Assembly (NCBI GenBank): GCA_023382975.1
Contig: JAHDXO010000031.1
Coordinates: forward strand, 1-64,000
Length of the DNA stretch: 64,000 nt
From: Pirellulaceae bacterium
GTDB taxonomy: Bacteria > Planctomycetota > Planctomycetia > Pirellulales > Pirellulaceae
Reading direction: 5' to 3'
Position numbers and translations under genes: made by a program. How positions within the stretch are numbered: the stretch's first letter is position 1; every line of letters begins with the position of its first letter. Positions 25,968 through 34,987 of this stretch are shown here, in pieces. A model generated the notes under the pieces. It did not search any database, was not told the DNA's origin, and saw only the letters and a program-made list of their open reading frames with translations.

Positions 25968-27278
25968 TTAGAACCGGCCTTCGACGCGGAACACCAACCC
26001 GTCGAACGTGATCGAATCGCCCATGTCCTTGAACAGATTGTTCTGGACACCGTTGATCCAGTCTTCCGTCTTGATGACATTGGTCCAGGCGCTGTAGGCG
26101 TAACCCGCGGTCGCACGCAGGTTGCCGCCGGGCGAGCAGAAGCCGCCGCCGACTTCCAGATCGAACGTCGGGACGATCCGGCCGGACGACCAAGCGGTGT
26201 TCACGCCGTAGCCCGCGTTGTTCTGGACGGTCTGCTGATAATTGGCATCGAATTCCCCAGCCAGCAGGCTGATCGCACCTTTCATGTACACCATCACCGG
26301 CATCCGGGTCGAGTAGTAGTCGCCGTCCAGACCCAACTTCAGGCCCATGCCCTCGAAGTCGATGTCCGACAGCACCACCGCTCGGTTCTCTGCCTGAGCC
26401 AGGCTGTCCGTGAAGCGGGCGGCGAACGTCTGTTCCAATTTGCCATAGCGGACGCCGACGACGCCAGTCAAGTCAGCTTGGCAGGAGCGAGCGAGCACCC
26501 GCCGGAAGTCCAGGTCGATCAAGTCAAAGTTGACACCCGCGATCGCGGCTGCCTCGACCGACGAGGTGATCGCGTTGGGCGTCGCGGGATGGGTCACCAT
26601 CGGGTAGATGGCGAACAGGGGAGTGGCGGGATTGCGCGTGATGAAGTGATCCGCTTCGCTTTCGAACAAAGTGTAGGTCACCGCGATCTCGCTGCATTCG
26701 TCCAAGCACAGGGCGAACCCGGCGCGAAACGCGGGCTCGAAGTCCTGATCAACCAAGGCGATCGGCGACGTTTGGATTGGCGGTCCGGTCAACGTGGCCA
26801 GGTTCGAATTGGTTTCGACGGCGTACGGAACCTCGACGTCGCGAGCCCGCAGGTACAGGAATTCGCCATAAGCCCGCACGCGGTACGACGGACAGCACGT
26901 GTCGCACTTGCAAGAGTCGCCTTTTCCGGAACCACCCTTGCAGGAACCGCCCTTGCAGTCGTCGTCACCCTTGATGTCCTGCGGCTTGGAATAGCCTGCC
27001 GGAATCGCGGTAGGCGATTGGCTGAACACGCCCGTGCCAGTAGCTTGGCGGTCAGAGATCGCCGCGAATGCGGGCTGACCATTGTGAGACACCAACCGGA
27101 CGTCGGACAGTCCGGTCCCTTGCGGATGAAATACGGCGGGTTGGTGGTACACCCCCGGAACCACTCCGGATTGCACGTAACCGGCATCGCTGACCGGACC
27201 GTATTGACCGACGGCAACCGAGCCGCACAGACTGAGAATGGCGATAGACGCCATGACGGTAGAAAACTTTGTTTGCAT
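25968..27278 (-). CDS. Lpg1974-like outer-membrane beta-barrel protein with cysteine-rich linker
   Basis: 436 residues from the ATG at 27278 (GGGGGGAA upstream), with a signal peptide ending near VAVGQYG. A glycine/lysine linker at residues 101-130 holds six cysteines (108, 113, 123, 125, 128, 129). Behind it RVRAYGEFLYLRARDVEVPY starts a beta-barrel of alternating strands that ends with a terminal Phe (FRVEGRF), the usual signal for outer-membrane insertion. The barrel resembles the Lpg1974 pore-forming family expanded in planctomycetes. The cysteines could cross-link barrels. A terminator follows. Confidence 0.82.
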   Translation of the reverse strand: MQTKFSTVMASIAILSLCGSVAVGQYGPVSDAGYVQSGVVPGVYHQPAVFHPQGTGLSDVRLVSHNGQPAFAAISDRQATGTGVFSQSPTAIPAGYSKPQDIKGDDDCKGGSCKGGSGKGDSCKCDTCCPSYRVRAYGEFLYLRARDVEVPYAVETNSNLATLTGPPIQTSPIALVDQDFEPAFRAGFALCLDECSEIAVTYTLFESEADHFITRNPATPLFAIYPMVTHPATPNAITSSVEAAAIAGVNFDLIDLDFRRVLARSCQADLTGVVGVRYGKLEQTFAARFTDSLAQAENRAVVLSDIDFEGMGLKLGLDGDYYSTRMPVMVYMKGAISLLAGEFDANYQQTVQNNAGYGVNTAWSSGRIVPTFDLEVGGGFCSPGGNLRATAGYAYSAWTNVIKTEDWINGVQNNLFKDMGDSITFDGLVFRVEGRF

Positions 27279-27400
27279 GGAACATTCCCCCCATGTGTAA
27301 AGACCTGCTTTTCAAGATCGACCAGCACAAACGAGAATAAGAAAAAAATTGCTACTTCCGAAACCAACTGCCTATGTTTCCTATTTTGAAGGAATCTGCT

Positions 27401-28459
27401 ATGAAACAGTCGAATTCTGCAGCCGGAGCCATCGGACGCCGAACGTTCCTAGCCAGTTCGGCGGTCGGTTCTTCCGCGTTCTTCAGGTCTTCCGTTTCTC
27501 CGGGGGGTGTCAATTTGGTCGCCGAAACGATGACAATCGAACAGCGGAAGGAAAAACTGCTCGAGTGCCTGGGCGGCCCGTGGCCCGAACCGTGCCCGTT
27601 GAATTCCCAATTGCACGAGACAATTCGCCGGGATGGTTACCGCATCGAATCACTGTCGTATGAGGTCGAGCCGGGGGACCGCGTGCCGGCGATGCTGATG
27701 ATCCCAGACGGCGTCGACAAGGAAGGTCCTGCCCCCGCGGTCGCCGTGTGGCACCAGCACAACGGCCAATGGCATCTGGGCAAGAGCGAGCCGGCCGGAC
27801 TGGCCGGCGACCCGATGCACCACACGGGCGTCGCCTTGGTCCGCGAAGGTTACGTGGTGCTGTGTCCCGACGCGTTGTGCTTCGAGCAGCGGCAGCATCC
27901 GGCGTTGAAAGGCGGCAACTTCGAACGCTTCGAGTTCCTGCGGTACGTCGTCGCCGGCAAGTGCATGGCCTGGAAGAACATTCTGGACATGCGGCGCGCG
28001 ATCGATTACTTGAGCACGTGTCCCGAGGTGCGAGCCGACCGTATCGGATGCTACGGCCATTCGATGGGTTCGACGCACACTTGGCTGGTCGGTCCGTGGG
28101 AGCCGCGATTGAAGTGTCTGGTCGGCAACTGCTGCCTGCCGACCTACGCGGCGATCCACCGCACGAACCTGCTGCACTGCTTTCCGAACTTCATCCCGGG
28201 CTGGTATCAGTACGGCGATACGCCCGACATCGCGGCGTTGATCGCGCCGCGCGCCCTGCACTTGAACTTCGGCGAAAACGACGGCGGCAGCCCGATCCAA
28301 GAAGTCCGCGAAGGCGTCGAGACGATCGCCCGCGCCTACGCCGAAGCCGGCGCCGCCGACCGGTTCAGCCACTACATCGAACCCGAATCCGGCCACATCC
28401 TGTCCGAAGAAATGTGGCGCCGCACCCGAGACTGCTTCGCCCGACACCTGCGGTCTTGA
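27401..28459 (+). CDS. Exported alpha/beta hydrolase (acetyl-xylan-esterase-like)
   Basis: 352 residues from the ATG at 27401 (AAGGAA upstream). IGRRTFLASSAVGSSAFF is a twin-arginine signal. The catalytic domain contains RVPAMLMIPDGVD, the oxyanion region AVAVWHQHNGQWHLGKSE, the nucleophile elbow GHSMGS, and FGENDGG and ESGHIL near the end, where Asp and His of the triad are expected. The arrangement resembles dienelactone-hydrolase/acetyl-xylan-esterase-like enzymes that planctomycetes export. It is convergent with the glycosyltransferase gene, overlapping it by 95 bases. Substrate is unknown; a sugar ester is plausible. Confidence 0.85.
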   Translation: MKQSNSAAGAIGRRTFLASSAVGSSAFFRSSVSPGGVNLVAETMTIEQRKEKLLECLGGPWPEPCPLNSQLHETIRRDGYRIESLSYEVEPGDRVPAMLMIPDGVDKEGPAPAVAVWHQHNGQWHLGKSEPAGLAGDPMHHTGVALVREGYVVLCPDALCFEQRQHPALKGGNFERFEFLRYVVAGKCMAWKNILDMRRAIDYLSTCPEVRADRIGCYGHSMGSTHTWLVGPWEPRLKCLVGNCCLPTYAAIHRTNLLHCFPNFIPGWYQYGDTPDIAALIAPRALHLNFGENDGGSPIQEVREGVETIARAYAEAGAADRFSHYIEPESGHILSEEMWRRTRDCFARHLRS

Positions 28460-30314
28460 CCTCGGTGGATCCATTGGACAGGTCCGCGCGACCGCGAACC
28501 ACGAACCGCACCACGGCAACATCGCCGAAGGCGTGGTGTTCGGCCGGGGACGTTGCAAGGCCTTGGGCAGAGAGTGAATCGGACACTTGCTGTTGTTGGC
28601 GAGCGATACTGCGCGGCGATCCGAGCAGGAGGAAGAACGCTTCGCCAGCCGTCGCGACGCGACGAACTTGCTCCACGGTCAATTCGCTGCTCCGCGACGT
28701 CGGCAGAGGAATCAAATCCTCCGCGGGCAGTTCCAATCGGTAGATGCCGCGAACCGGCAGCAGGCAATACTCGCGAAGCTGCGGCGCATCGTCGTCGCGC
28801 AGTCGGTCGGCTTCGATCAGACCGCTGCGTACGAAGATGGGAACGCGGGGCGCGGTCGCTCGCTGCTGAAGCAACAAGATCGCGCCGCGCCAATCCTGGT
28901 TTCGGTCGCCGATCACTCGTCCGTCGACGGCGAATTGCTGCACCAGCCCGCTGTGCCATGTCAACGCGACGACGACGGCAACCGAACCGACGACGCGCGA
29001 AAGACAGCTCGGGTAGAACCGCAACATCAGTCCGCTCAGCACGGCCGGTGCGATGGCTGAAACGACCACGTAACGCAGAAAGAACAAGCGTGCAACGTCG
29101 GACACCGTCGCGGTCCAAGCGATGGTGACGGGAACGAACAGCCAGCAAAGCGCGACGACCAGCACTCGCGGATCGATCCCGCCAGAGTTCGTTGCGCATC
29201 GATGGCGATTCGGTTCACTTCGACCGGCGTCGCGTGCGGCCCCCGTGTCGGAACGATCGATCACCCGCCGGGTCAGTCGGCGCACCAGGACGCAGGCCCA
29301 CGCGGCAATCCCAATGCCGACGGGCAGGAGCAGATAGATGTCCAGCGGGAACAGAGAGAAAATCCGTGCCGGCGCCGGATTGTTGCCGATGAACATCGAC
29401 CAGGCATCGCGTCGCGCGGCGATCTGGGCAACGTGTGAGAGCGACGGCAGCATGCCGAGCGCAACCAAAGAAAGATCGGCGGCGAATCGGCGGAACTGGT
29501 AAGCCGGTTTCCAGTTCTCCGAAATCGGGACTGGCTCCGGCGCATCGACGCCCGCTGCCTGTCCCGTTGCCGGAGTTCCTCTGAGTCTTCCCTTCCTCTG
29601 GCTCCACGCCGCAACTCCCTGCAGAAACCCGTACGCGACAATCTCGGCGCCCAGCACAAGCACGGCGGTGTAGTGCAGGTAGTACATCACCACGGCCGAA
29701 GCGATCCACACCGCGCGCCACACAAGCCGCGGCCGGGCCAGGAGCTGTGCAAAAGCAGCCACGTGGATCAGTCCGAGCAACTGAACCCAGGCATAAGGCC
29801 GCGCCTCTTGCGCGTAAAAAACACTGGTGTGGCCCACGGCGACCAGCAGCGCGGTCAACAGGCCGGCGATCCGCAGGCCGGTCCAACGGAACACCAGCCA
29901 TCCCGCGAGTCCCACCAGCGCGACGCCCGCCACGAGCGACGGCAGCCGCAACGTCACTTCGCCAAGGCCGCCGATCCGCGTCGCGAGGGATACCCCGAAG
30001 AAATAGAGCGGGCTTTGGTTGCCGATCCCCGCCCTCCAAGCGATCTCCGTCCAGCCATCGCAGACCGTCCACGCCGTGTGCAGTTCGTCGAGCCAAAGAC
30101 TCTCGTTCAACTGCACGCCGCGCAGCCACGCGGCCAACAGCATGACGAGGACCAGTCCGACGAGAAAACGGCGATCGATTTCACCGTAGCACAGGCTGCC
30201 AGCCTGTAGCCCGCGGACAACCGTGCAACGACGGTCGGTCGGCCGAGACGCTCCCTGCGCGCCGGCCGCCTCACGCAGGGCCGATTCGCCCTCGACGGGC
30301 TCGTCACCCGTCAT
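28365..30314 (-). CDS. GT-C fold (ArnT/PMT-like) membrane glycosyltransferase
   Basis: 649 residues with about eleven membrane helices. LNESLWLDELHTAW in the first external loop contains the acidic D-E pair typical of GT39/GT83 enzymes, and TRIGGLGEVTLRLPSLVAGV and YAQEARPYAWVQLL are further family signatures. These enzymes move a sugar from a polyprenyl-phosphate donor to lipid or protein outside the membrane. The start overlaps the DUF3299 gene by ATGA. The last 30 or so codons run into the convergent hydrolase gene and look like frame extension. Confidence 0.85.
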   Translation of the reverse strand: MTGDEPVEGESALREAAGAQGASRPTDRRCTVVRGLQAGSLCYGEIDRRFLVGLVLVMLLAAWLRGVQLNESLWLDELHTAWTVCDGWTEIAWRAGIGNQSPLYFFGVSLATRIGGLGEVTLRLPSLVAGVALVGLAGWLVFRWTGLRIAGLLTALLVAVGHTSVFYAQEARPYAWVQLLGLIHVAAFAQLLARPRLVWRAVWIASAVVMYYLHYTAVLVLGAEIVAYGFLQGVAAWSQRKGRLRGTPATGQAAGVDAPEPVPISENWKPAYQFRRFAADLSLVALGMLPSLSHVAQIAARRDAWSMFIGNNPAPARIFSLFPLDIYLLLPVGIGIAAWACVLVRRLTRRVIDRSDTGAARDAGRSEPNRHRCATNSGGIDPRVLVVALCWLFVPVTIAWTATVSDVARLFFLRYVVVSAIAPAVLSGLMLRFYPSCLSRVVGSVAVVVALTWHSGLVQQFAVDGRVIGDRNQDWRGAILLLQQRATAPRVPIFVRSGLIEADRLRDDDAPQLREYCLLPVRGIYRLELPAEDLIPLPTSRSSELTVEQVRRVATAGEAFFLLLGSPRSIARQQQQVSDSLSAQGLATSPAEHHAFGDVAVVRFVVRGRADLSNGSTEVKTAGVGRSSLGCGATFLRTGCGRIRVRCSG

Positions 30315-31033
30315 CGCACGTAATCCGCGTCCAATTGATAGTAGACCCCGTTCAGCCCGGAAACCGGCTTCAGGTTGCTGTCCACCCGCAACACGCCCGC
30401 CAGCTTACGCTTCGTGCGGGAATAGATCGTGCGATGAGGATCGCGGAGCGTGACTTCGATCATGTCGGTCAGCTTCGGTTGACCGCCGAAACAGCAGGTT
30501 CCCATATCCGGAACCAAAATGAAACGGCGGATGTTGTACTGTTGACCGTCGGGGTACACGTAGCCTTTCACGAAGATCCGCTTGCCGTCCAATTCCAATG
30601 CTTCGGGCGGCACGGGCAGATGCGGAGCATGTTTGCTGGGCTGAAGGTCTGCGAAACTGATGCGAATGGCGCCCTCCGGCACTTCGGTCACGTAAATCGC
30701 CGCGTGAAGCGACGAACTGCCCAGCAACAGCAGCAGATTGCCGACGATGCCCGCCAGCGCCAAGCCGCGCCCGGAATACTCGTCGGGATACCGGCGGATC
30801 GCCCGAAATCCCCAGACACCCAGCACCAACCCCAGGGCGGGCAGTACAATCAACGGGGCGGCCGTCAACGCCGAGAGTCCCAGCAAGGCCAAGACGAAGC
30901 TGGCTACCGCAGTCCGGCTGAGCGCCCGGTAGGGCACGTAGGCTTCGTAGGCTTCCGTCGTTTCACAAGGATCATACGAGTCGCGCATTGCGTCCGCGAC
31001 AGGCTCGGATTCCGGATAAGTTGTTGCACTCAT
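30311..31033 (-). CDS. Membrane-anchored DUF3299 protein with DUF4190-like helices
   Basis: 240 residues from the ATG at 31033. After a polar N-terminus two or three helices (LSRTAVASFVLALLGLSALT, LIVLPALGLVLGVWGFRAIR, ALAGIVGNLLLLLGSSSL) match a DUF4190-type membrane region. The C-terminal domain contains KRIFVKGYVYPDGQQYNIRR and FILVPDMGTCCFGGQPKLTD, the cysteine-containing core of DUF3299, with a Cys pair that could bind metal. DUF3299 proteins are periplasmic and of unknown function. It is the first gene of a two-gene operon with the glycosyltransferase (ATGA overlap). Confidence 0.82.
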   Translation of the reverse strand: MSATTYPESEPVADAMRDSYDPCETTEAYEAYVPYRALSRTAVASFVLALLGLSALTAAPLIVLPALGLVLGVWGFRAIRRYPDEYSGRGLALAGIVGNLLLLLGSSSLHAAIYVTEVPEGAIRISFADLQPSKHAPHLPVPPEALELDGKRIFVKGYVYPDGQQYNIRRFILVPDMGTCCFGGQPKLTDMIEVTLRDPHRTIYSRTKRKLAGVLRVDSNLKPVSGLNGVYYQLDADYVR

Positions 31034-31246
31034 CGTCCACTCGTCACTCGATAGAAAAAGAACGGAAATGGTTCTGTTATGGGTTTGCGGACCGACGCGC
31101 CCCAGCATGTCGCGCCGATGGTTCAGGTGGCCAAGCAAGCTGGCACAATCAACCCACCACTGTACGCTCAAACCGGCCTCGGGGTTCGCTTTCTTCGTTC
31201 GGGAGCCCCGTTATTCGATGCTGCTTCCAGGAAGGAACCTCTTTCT

Positions 31247-32392
31247 TCACAACCCCGGCCCAAACGGCAGGAACACGCTCGCCCGTTTGATGGCGTCCGG
31301 ATCGATCTTCTCCAACTCTTTGATACGTTCCTTGGCTTCCGGCTTCGGACAGGCCCGCAGATAGTTCACCACCGGCACGCGGACCCAACTGGACTTCTCG
31401 TCGGCATCCTTGAACAATTGGACCAAGCGGTCGATCTGCGACCAGTCCTGCCACCGCGCCAAATCCGGAATGACCAAATCGGCCAACTGGGGACGGTCGA
31501 GCATATACCGCAAACCCTCCAAAATTCGCTCCTGCGGAATTACATCGGTCTCGGTGCCGTGGAAACGCAACGCCATGATCGCGGAATACGTGTCGGCGTA
31601 CTCCGCCTGCTGGTTCTTCAGGAACAGGTCTTCGATCAGCGGCATTCCCTTCGGTCCGGTCAGTGTCAGATAGCAGCCGATCATGGCGTCCAGTCCGGCA
31701 CGCGACTGTCGGTCCTCGGATCGGATCATCCGTTCGAGCATCCCCGCGTCGCGTTCGTCCCCGCAAACACTCAGCAGGACCAAGTAAAGCCGGCGCCGGT
31801 TGACCGGAATTTCCGAGTTCTTGATCCAAGCCACGATTTGGTCATGGTCCAAGTGCGGCTTCAATTCCTTGATCATGTCGTACGGTGTCCGGGCAAACTC
31901 GTCGTAGGCGTCGCGGGACAGCATGTCATCTTCGTCTTCCAAGTAGTTTTGGAAGAACCGCAGACGTTCCGCGCCTTTCGCGGGCAAGCCTTCCAGCTTG
32001 CGAAGGTACGCGACCGCCCGCTCGGAAACTTTCAAGGGCGTCGACCAAGCAATCGCCGGAGGATCGACGCCGACAATCAGGAACAAGTCGCCCACTTGCC
32101 CCGCTGAAAAAAAGACGGTCTGAACCGACTTCGTGTTCCGCAGATGGTCCTGGCCTTTGAGCACTTCGGTGATTTCGAACGTCGCCTTCGGTACGTCCTG
32201 CCCCGCCGCCGCACCCAGCTTTCCCGCGGGTGGAACCGTCAATCGAGCGATCACGACAACGTCCATCGAGGCGATTTCTTCCGTGAACGTCTGCGAGACC
32301 GGGGAACAAAACGGGCACGCCGCCGCCGGCATCGCCGAGAAAAACAGCAAAACCGTGGCGACGCTGCATGGATATCGGCTTCTGGAACTCAT
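31247..32392 (-). CDS. Secreted planctomycete protein with helical-repeat C-terminus
   Basis: 381 residues with a signal peptide (MSSRSRYPCSVATVLLFFSAMPAAA) followed by CPFCSPVSQTFTEEIASMDVVVIARL, a conserved Cys-x-x-Cys opening of a planctomycete family. The first third (residues 45-150) is beta-rich; the rest is helical, with units such as LERMIRSEDRQSRAGLDAMI and LEGLRYMLDRPQLADLVIP that resemble HEAT-type repeats. No catalytic motif. The CxxC might be redox-active or metal-binding. An inverted repeat at 32416-32444 lies just upstream. Confidence 0.75.
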   Translation of the reverse strand: MSSRSRYPCSVATVLLFFSAMPAAACPFCSPVSQTFTEEIASMDVVVIARLTVPPAGKLGAAAGQDVPKATFEITEVLKGQDHLRNTKSVQTVFFSAGQVGDLFLIVGVDPPAIAWSTPLKVSERAVAYLRKLEGLPAKGAERLRFFQNYLEDEDDMLSRDAYDEFARTPYDMIKELKPHLDHDQIVAWIKNSEIPVNRRRLYLVLLSVCGDERDAGMLERMIRSEDRQSRAGLDAMIGCYLTLTGPKGMPLIEDLFLKNQQAEYADTYSAIMALRFHGTETDVIPQERILEGLRYMLDRPQLADLVIPDLARWQDWSQIDRLVQLFKDADEKSSWVRVPVVNYLRACPKPEAKERIKELEKIDPDAIKRASVFLPFGPGL

Positions 32393-32415
32393 GTCCGGGA
32401 TTCCCTTTGGGGGTA

Positions 32416-32444
32416 TCTAAACTTCGACGCCCTTATTGTTTAGA
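32416..32444. promoter_or_regulatory. Inverted repeat in a divergent promoter region
   Basis: TCTAAAC (32416-32422) and GTTTAGA (32438-32444) are perfect complements separated by 15 bases, a 22-base centre spacing of about two helical turns. It lies 24 bases upstream of the start at 32392 and upstream of the divergent gene at 32591, so it could be an operator. Confidence 0.35.
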
Positions 32445-32590
32445 ATAACACGAGATCCGCCAACCCCCCGATTCCTTGCCTGGCCCAACTTGCCCACGAA
32501 TCGCGGTCGCTTCCCCTTTGGGGGAATCCGGACCGGAGGTTGACGAGAAGATCACGTTTGTCCCGAACGGCATCCCGAGGAGGTTCGCCT

Positions 32591-33409
32591 GTGAGCCAAT
32601 CATTGTTCTTCCGACCGTTTTTCATAGCAACCCTCGTGCTGGTCATTCACGCGACAGCCGTCGCTCAGGAGTTTGGCGAATGGCCCAAACCCGCCCCGGC
32701 ACCGAAGCCCGAGGGCGAGGTGACTCAGGTGAAGATCAAGGGCCAGATCAAGGGAGCGCGCGGCGACTTGCTTCATGTCGTCAACGAGGAGGGCGCACAA
32801 TGGGTCGTGAAGATGCCCGCCGAACCACGGCAGATCCGCTTGGTTGGCGCCGCCGTCCTAGGGTGGCTGCAGCCGGGCATGCTGGTGCGGTTTTCCGGTC
32901 AGTTCGACCAGACTGGCAAACCGCAAGCGCCGATCAAACGCATCGAGGTCTTCACGTACCGACCGCCTCGCGAAGGCCAACCACCGGAGCAACCAGGGGT
33001 CTTTCCTGAAGCGGCCGTTTCAGGCATTGGACTGTTCCAGGATCCCAACGCCGCAGCGGCCAGCAAGATCCAATCGTTCATCGTGATCGGGCAGCTCCGC
33101 GGTCTGGCAAAAGGGGAGATGATGGTCGCTGCCGGACGCGTCCCGGTTCGCGTCGAACTGGCCGAGGACGCCGAGATTGCGGTCGATATCGCCGATTATC
33201 GCTGGGCTCGAGTTGACGACGAAATCGAGTTGTCGGGATGGCATTATCCGCTGATCAAGACTCAGGTTTACGCAAACAACGTGACCATCCGGGCAGCGAA
33301 TCCGATCGGGAAAGTGGACGAAGCCAACCTGCCTCCCGCGATGCCACCGCAGCCCGCCGGCGCGGTGCCGCCGAAGAAGAAAGCCCCTTCCGAAGACTTG
33401 CCGTTCTGA
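32591..33409 (+). CDS. Secreted OB-fold-like protein of unknown function
   Basis: 272 residues from a GTG at 32591, which has GAGGAGG nine bases upstream. The signal peptide (SQSLFFRPFFIATLVLVIHATAVAQ) is followed by a short Pro-rich stretch and two beta modules. The first (TQVKIKGQIKGARGDLLHVV ... LVRFSGQFDQTGKPQ) and the second (FIVIGQLRGLAKGEMMVAAG ... EIELSGWHYPLIKTQVYANN) have strand order and length compatible with tandem OB-like folds. The C-terminus is Pro/Ala/Lys-rich. No enzyme motif is visible. Confidence 0.7.
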   Translation: MSQSLFFRPFFIATLVLVIHATAVAQEFGEWPKPAPAPKPEGEVTQVKIKGQIKGARGDLLHVVNEEGAQWVVKMPAEPRQIRLVGAAVLGWLQPGMLVRFSGQFDQTGKPQAPIKRIEVFTYRPPREGQPPEQPGVFPEAAVSGIGLFQDPNAAAASKIQSFIVIGQLRGLAKGEMMVAAGRVPVRVELAEDAEIAVDIADYRWARVDDEIELSGWHYPLIKTQVYANNVTIRAANPIGKVDEANLPPAMPPQPAGAVPPKKKAPSEDLPF

Positions 33410-33569
33410 GAGAGTTGCACCGACGAGCGGACTCAGGCAGCAATCCCCAAAGCGACGGAAGATCCAGCCAACCGAGTAACGACGCATCCCTAGGAACCTG
33501 CGCCACGCGATGCGCGCACGGTACGCGCATCCCATGCCGCAAACAACTTCATCCGGAGGACGAATTCCC

Positions 33570-34880
33570 ATGAAACACTCCCAGATCACTCGGCGACGGA
33601 TGCTGCATCGCGGGGCGTGTACGCTGGCGGCAGCGGTCGCGGCGCCGATCGTGCTGCCCGGCCACGTCCTTGGCCGCAACGCGGCGGTGCCGCCCAGCGA
33701 ACGTATTTGCATGGGATTCACCGGCTTGGGCGGCCAGGGCAGCGGGCACCTGTTCGGCGGAGCTTGGACGTATTTGCCCGGCGGATACCTCGCCCGCAAC
33801 GACGTCCAGGTGCTCGCCGTATGCGACGTCCAGCGATCGCGGGCCGATGGTGCCCAGCAGCGGGTCGAGCAGCACTACCAGCAGCGTTACGGCGTGGGCA
33901 GCTACCCCGGCGTCACGGCCTACGACGACTTTCGGCAGATGATCGAGCGCGCCGACATCGACGCGGTACTGATCGCCGCGTCGTACCACGCGCAGGGCTT
34001 CATGGCCATGCTGGCGGCACGGGCGGGCAAGGATGTCTACTGCGAGAAACCCACCAGCATCACCATCCGCTGGGGACGCGCGATGGTCGACACGTTCCGG
34101 CGTCACGGCCGGATTTTCCAGGCGGGTACCCAGCAGCGGTCGGAATACGACGGCAAGTTCCGGCGGGCGGTCGAGTTGGTGCGAGGCGGCGCGATCGGCA
34201 CGCTCAAGACCGTTTACGCCTACCAGCAGGGCGGCGGATTCTCGGCTCCCGATCCGCAACCCGGGACAGCTCGCGATGTCCCGCCCGGCGTCAATTGGGA
34301 CGCCTATGTGGGCCCACTGCCCTGGTTCCCGTACGACGGCAGCACCAGCGGTCACCGCTTCGGCTGGGGCGACATCAATTGGGGCCAGCATCACTATGAC
34401 ATCGTTCAGTGGGGAATCGGCGCCGATGACACCGGTCCCGTCGAAATCGCGTTGCAGGACGGCAAACCGTTGATGAAGTACGCCAACGGGGTCGAAGTGG
34501 TCGGCGGCCCGTATCCGGGCGAAGGCTGGATCCCCGGCGGCGCGTGTTTTGTCGGCACCAACGGCCGGATCGTCGTCCACCGCGACGGCCTGAGTGCGGA
34601 CCCGCCCGAGATCCTGCGGCAAGCACCGGGTGCCGAGGGCAACGTGTACTTTTCCGACAGCCACTCGGGGAACTTCCTCGATTGCGTCCGGACCCGGCAG
34701 CGCCCGATCTGCGACGCCGAGATCGCGCACCGCGGGAACAGCCTGCTGCTGCTGGGCGGAATCGCCCAGCGGTTGAACCGCACGTTGCGGTGGGATCCGC
34801 AGCGCGAGCAGTTCCTTGACGACGACGAAGCCAACCGCATGTTGTCGCTCGCTCCGCGCGAAGGCTGGACGTTAGGTTGA
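33570..34880 (+). CDS. Tat-exported Gfo/Idh/MocA oxidoreductase (copy 1)
   Basis: 436 residues from the ATG at 33570 (GGAGGAC upstream). The N-terminus SQITRRRMLHRGACTLAAAV is a twin-arginine signal. The Rossmann motif reads GFTGLGGQGSGHL, and DVYCEKPTSITIRWGRAMVD holds the Lys-containing EKP motif that contacts the nicotinamide. The C-terminal domain has WDAYVGPLPWFPY and WGDINWGQHHYDIVQWG, standard for planctomycete members. Such enzymes oxidise or epimerise sugars with tightly bound NAD(P). A HEAT-repeat gene follows after 107 bases, the same order as at 56714-60242. Confidence 0.9.
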   Translation: MKHSQITRRRMLHRGACTLAAAVAAPIVLPGHVLGRNAAVPPSERICMGFTGLGGQGSGHLFGGAWTYLPGGYLARNDVQVLAVCDVQRSRADGAQQRVEQHYQQRYGVGSYPGVTAYDDFRQMIERADIDAVLIAASYHAQGFMAMLAARAGKDVYCEKPTSITIRWGRAMVDTFRRHGRIFQAGTQQRSEYDGKFRRAVELVRGGAIGTLKTVYAYQQGGGFSAPDPQPGTARDVPPGVNWDAYVGPLPWFPYDGSTSGHRFGWGDINWGQHHYDIVQWGIGADDTGPVEIALQDGKPLMKYANGVEVVGGPYPGEGWIPGGACFVGTNGRIVVHRDGLSADPPEILRQAPGAEGNVYFSDSHSGNFLDCVRTRQRPICDAEIAHRGNSLLLLGGIAQRLNRTLRWDPQREQFLDDDEANRMLSLAPREGWTLG

Positions 34881-34987
34881 TGCGGGGTCGGCGCGTCGGG
34901 CTTCTCCCGCGTGACGTGCAGCCTCGACCGAGCCGACATGTCTTGACGCACTTTGGTATTGAACTATGAAATCTTGAGGACGAAACG

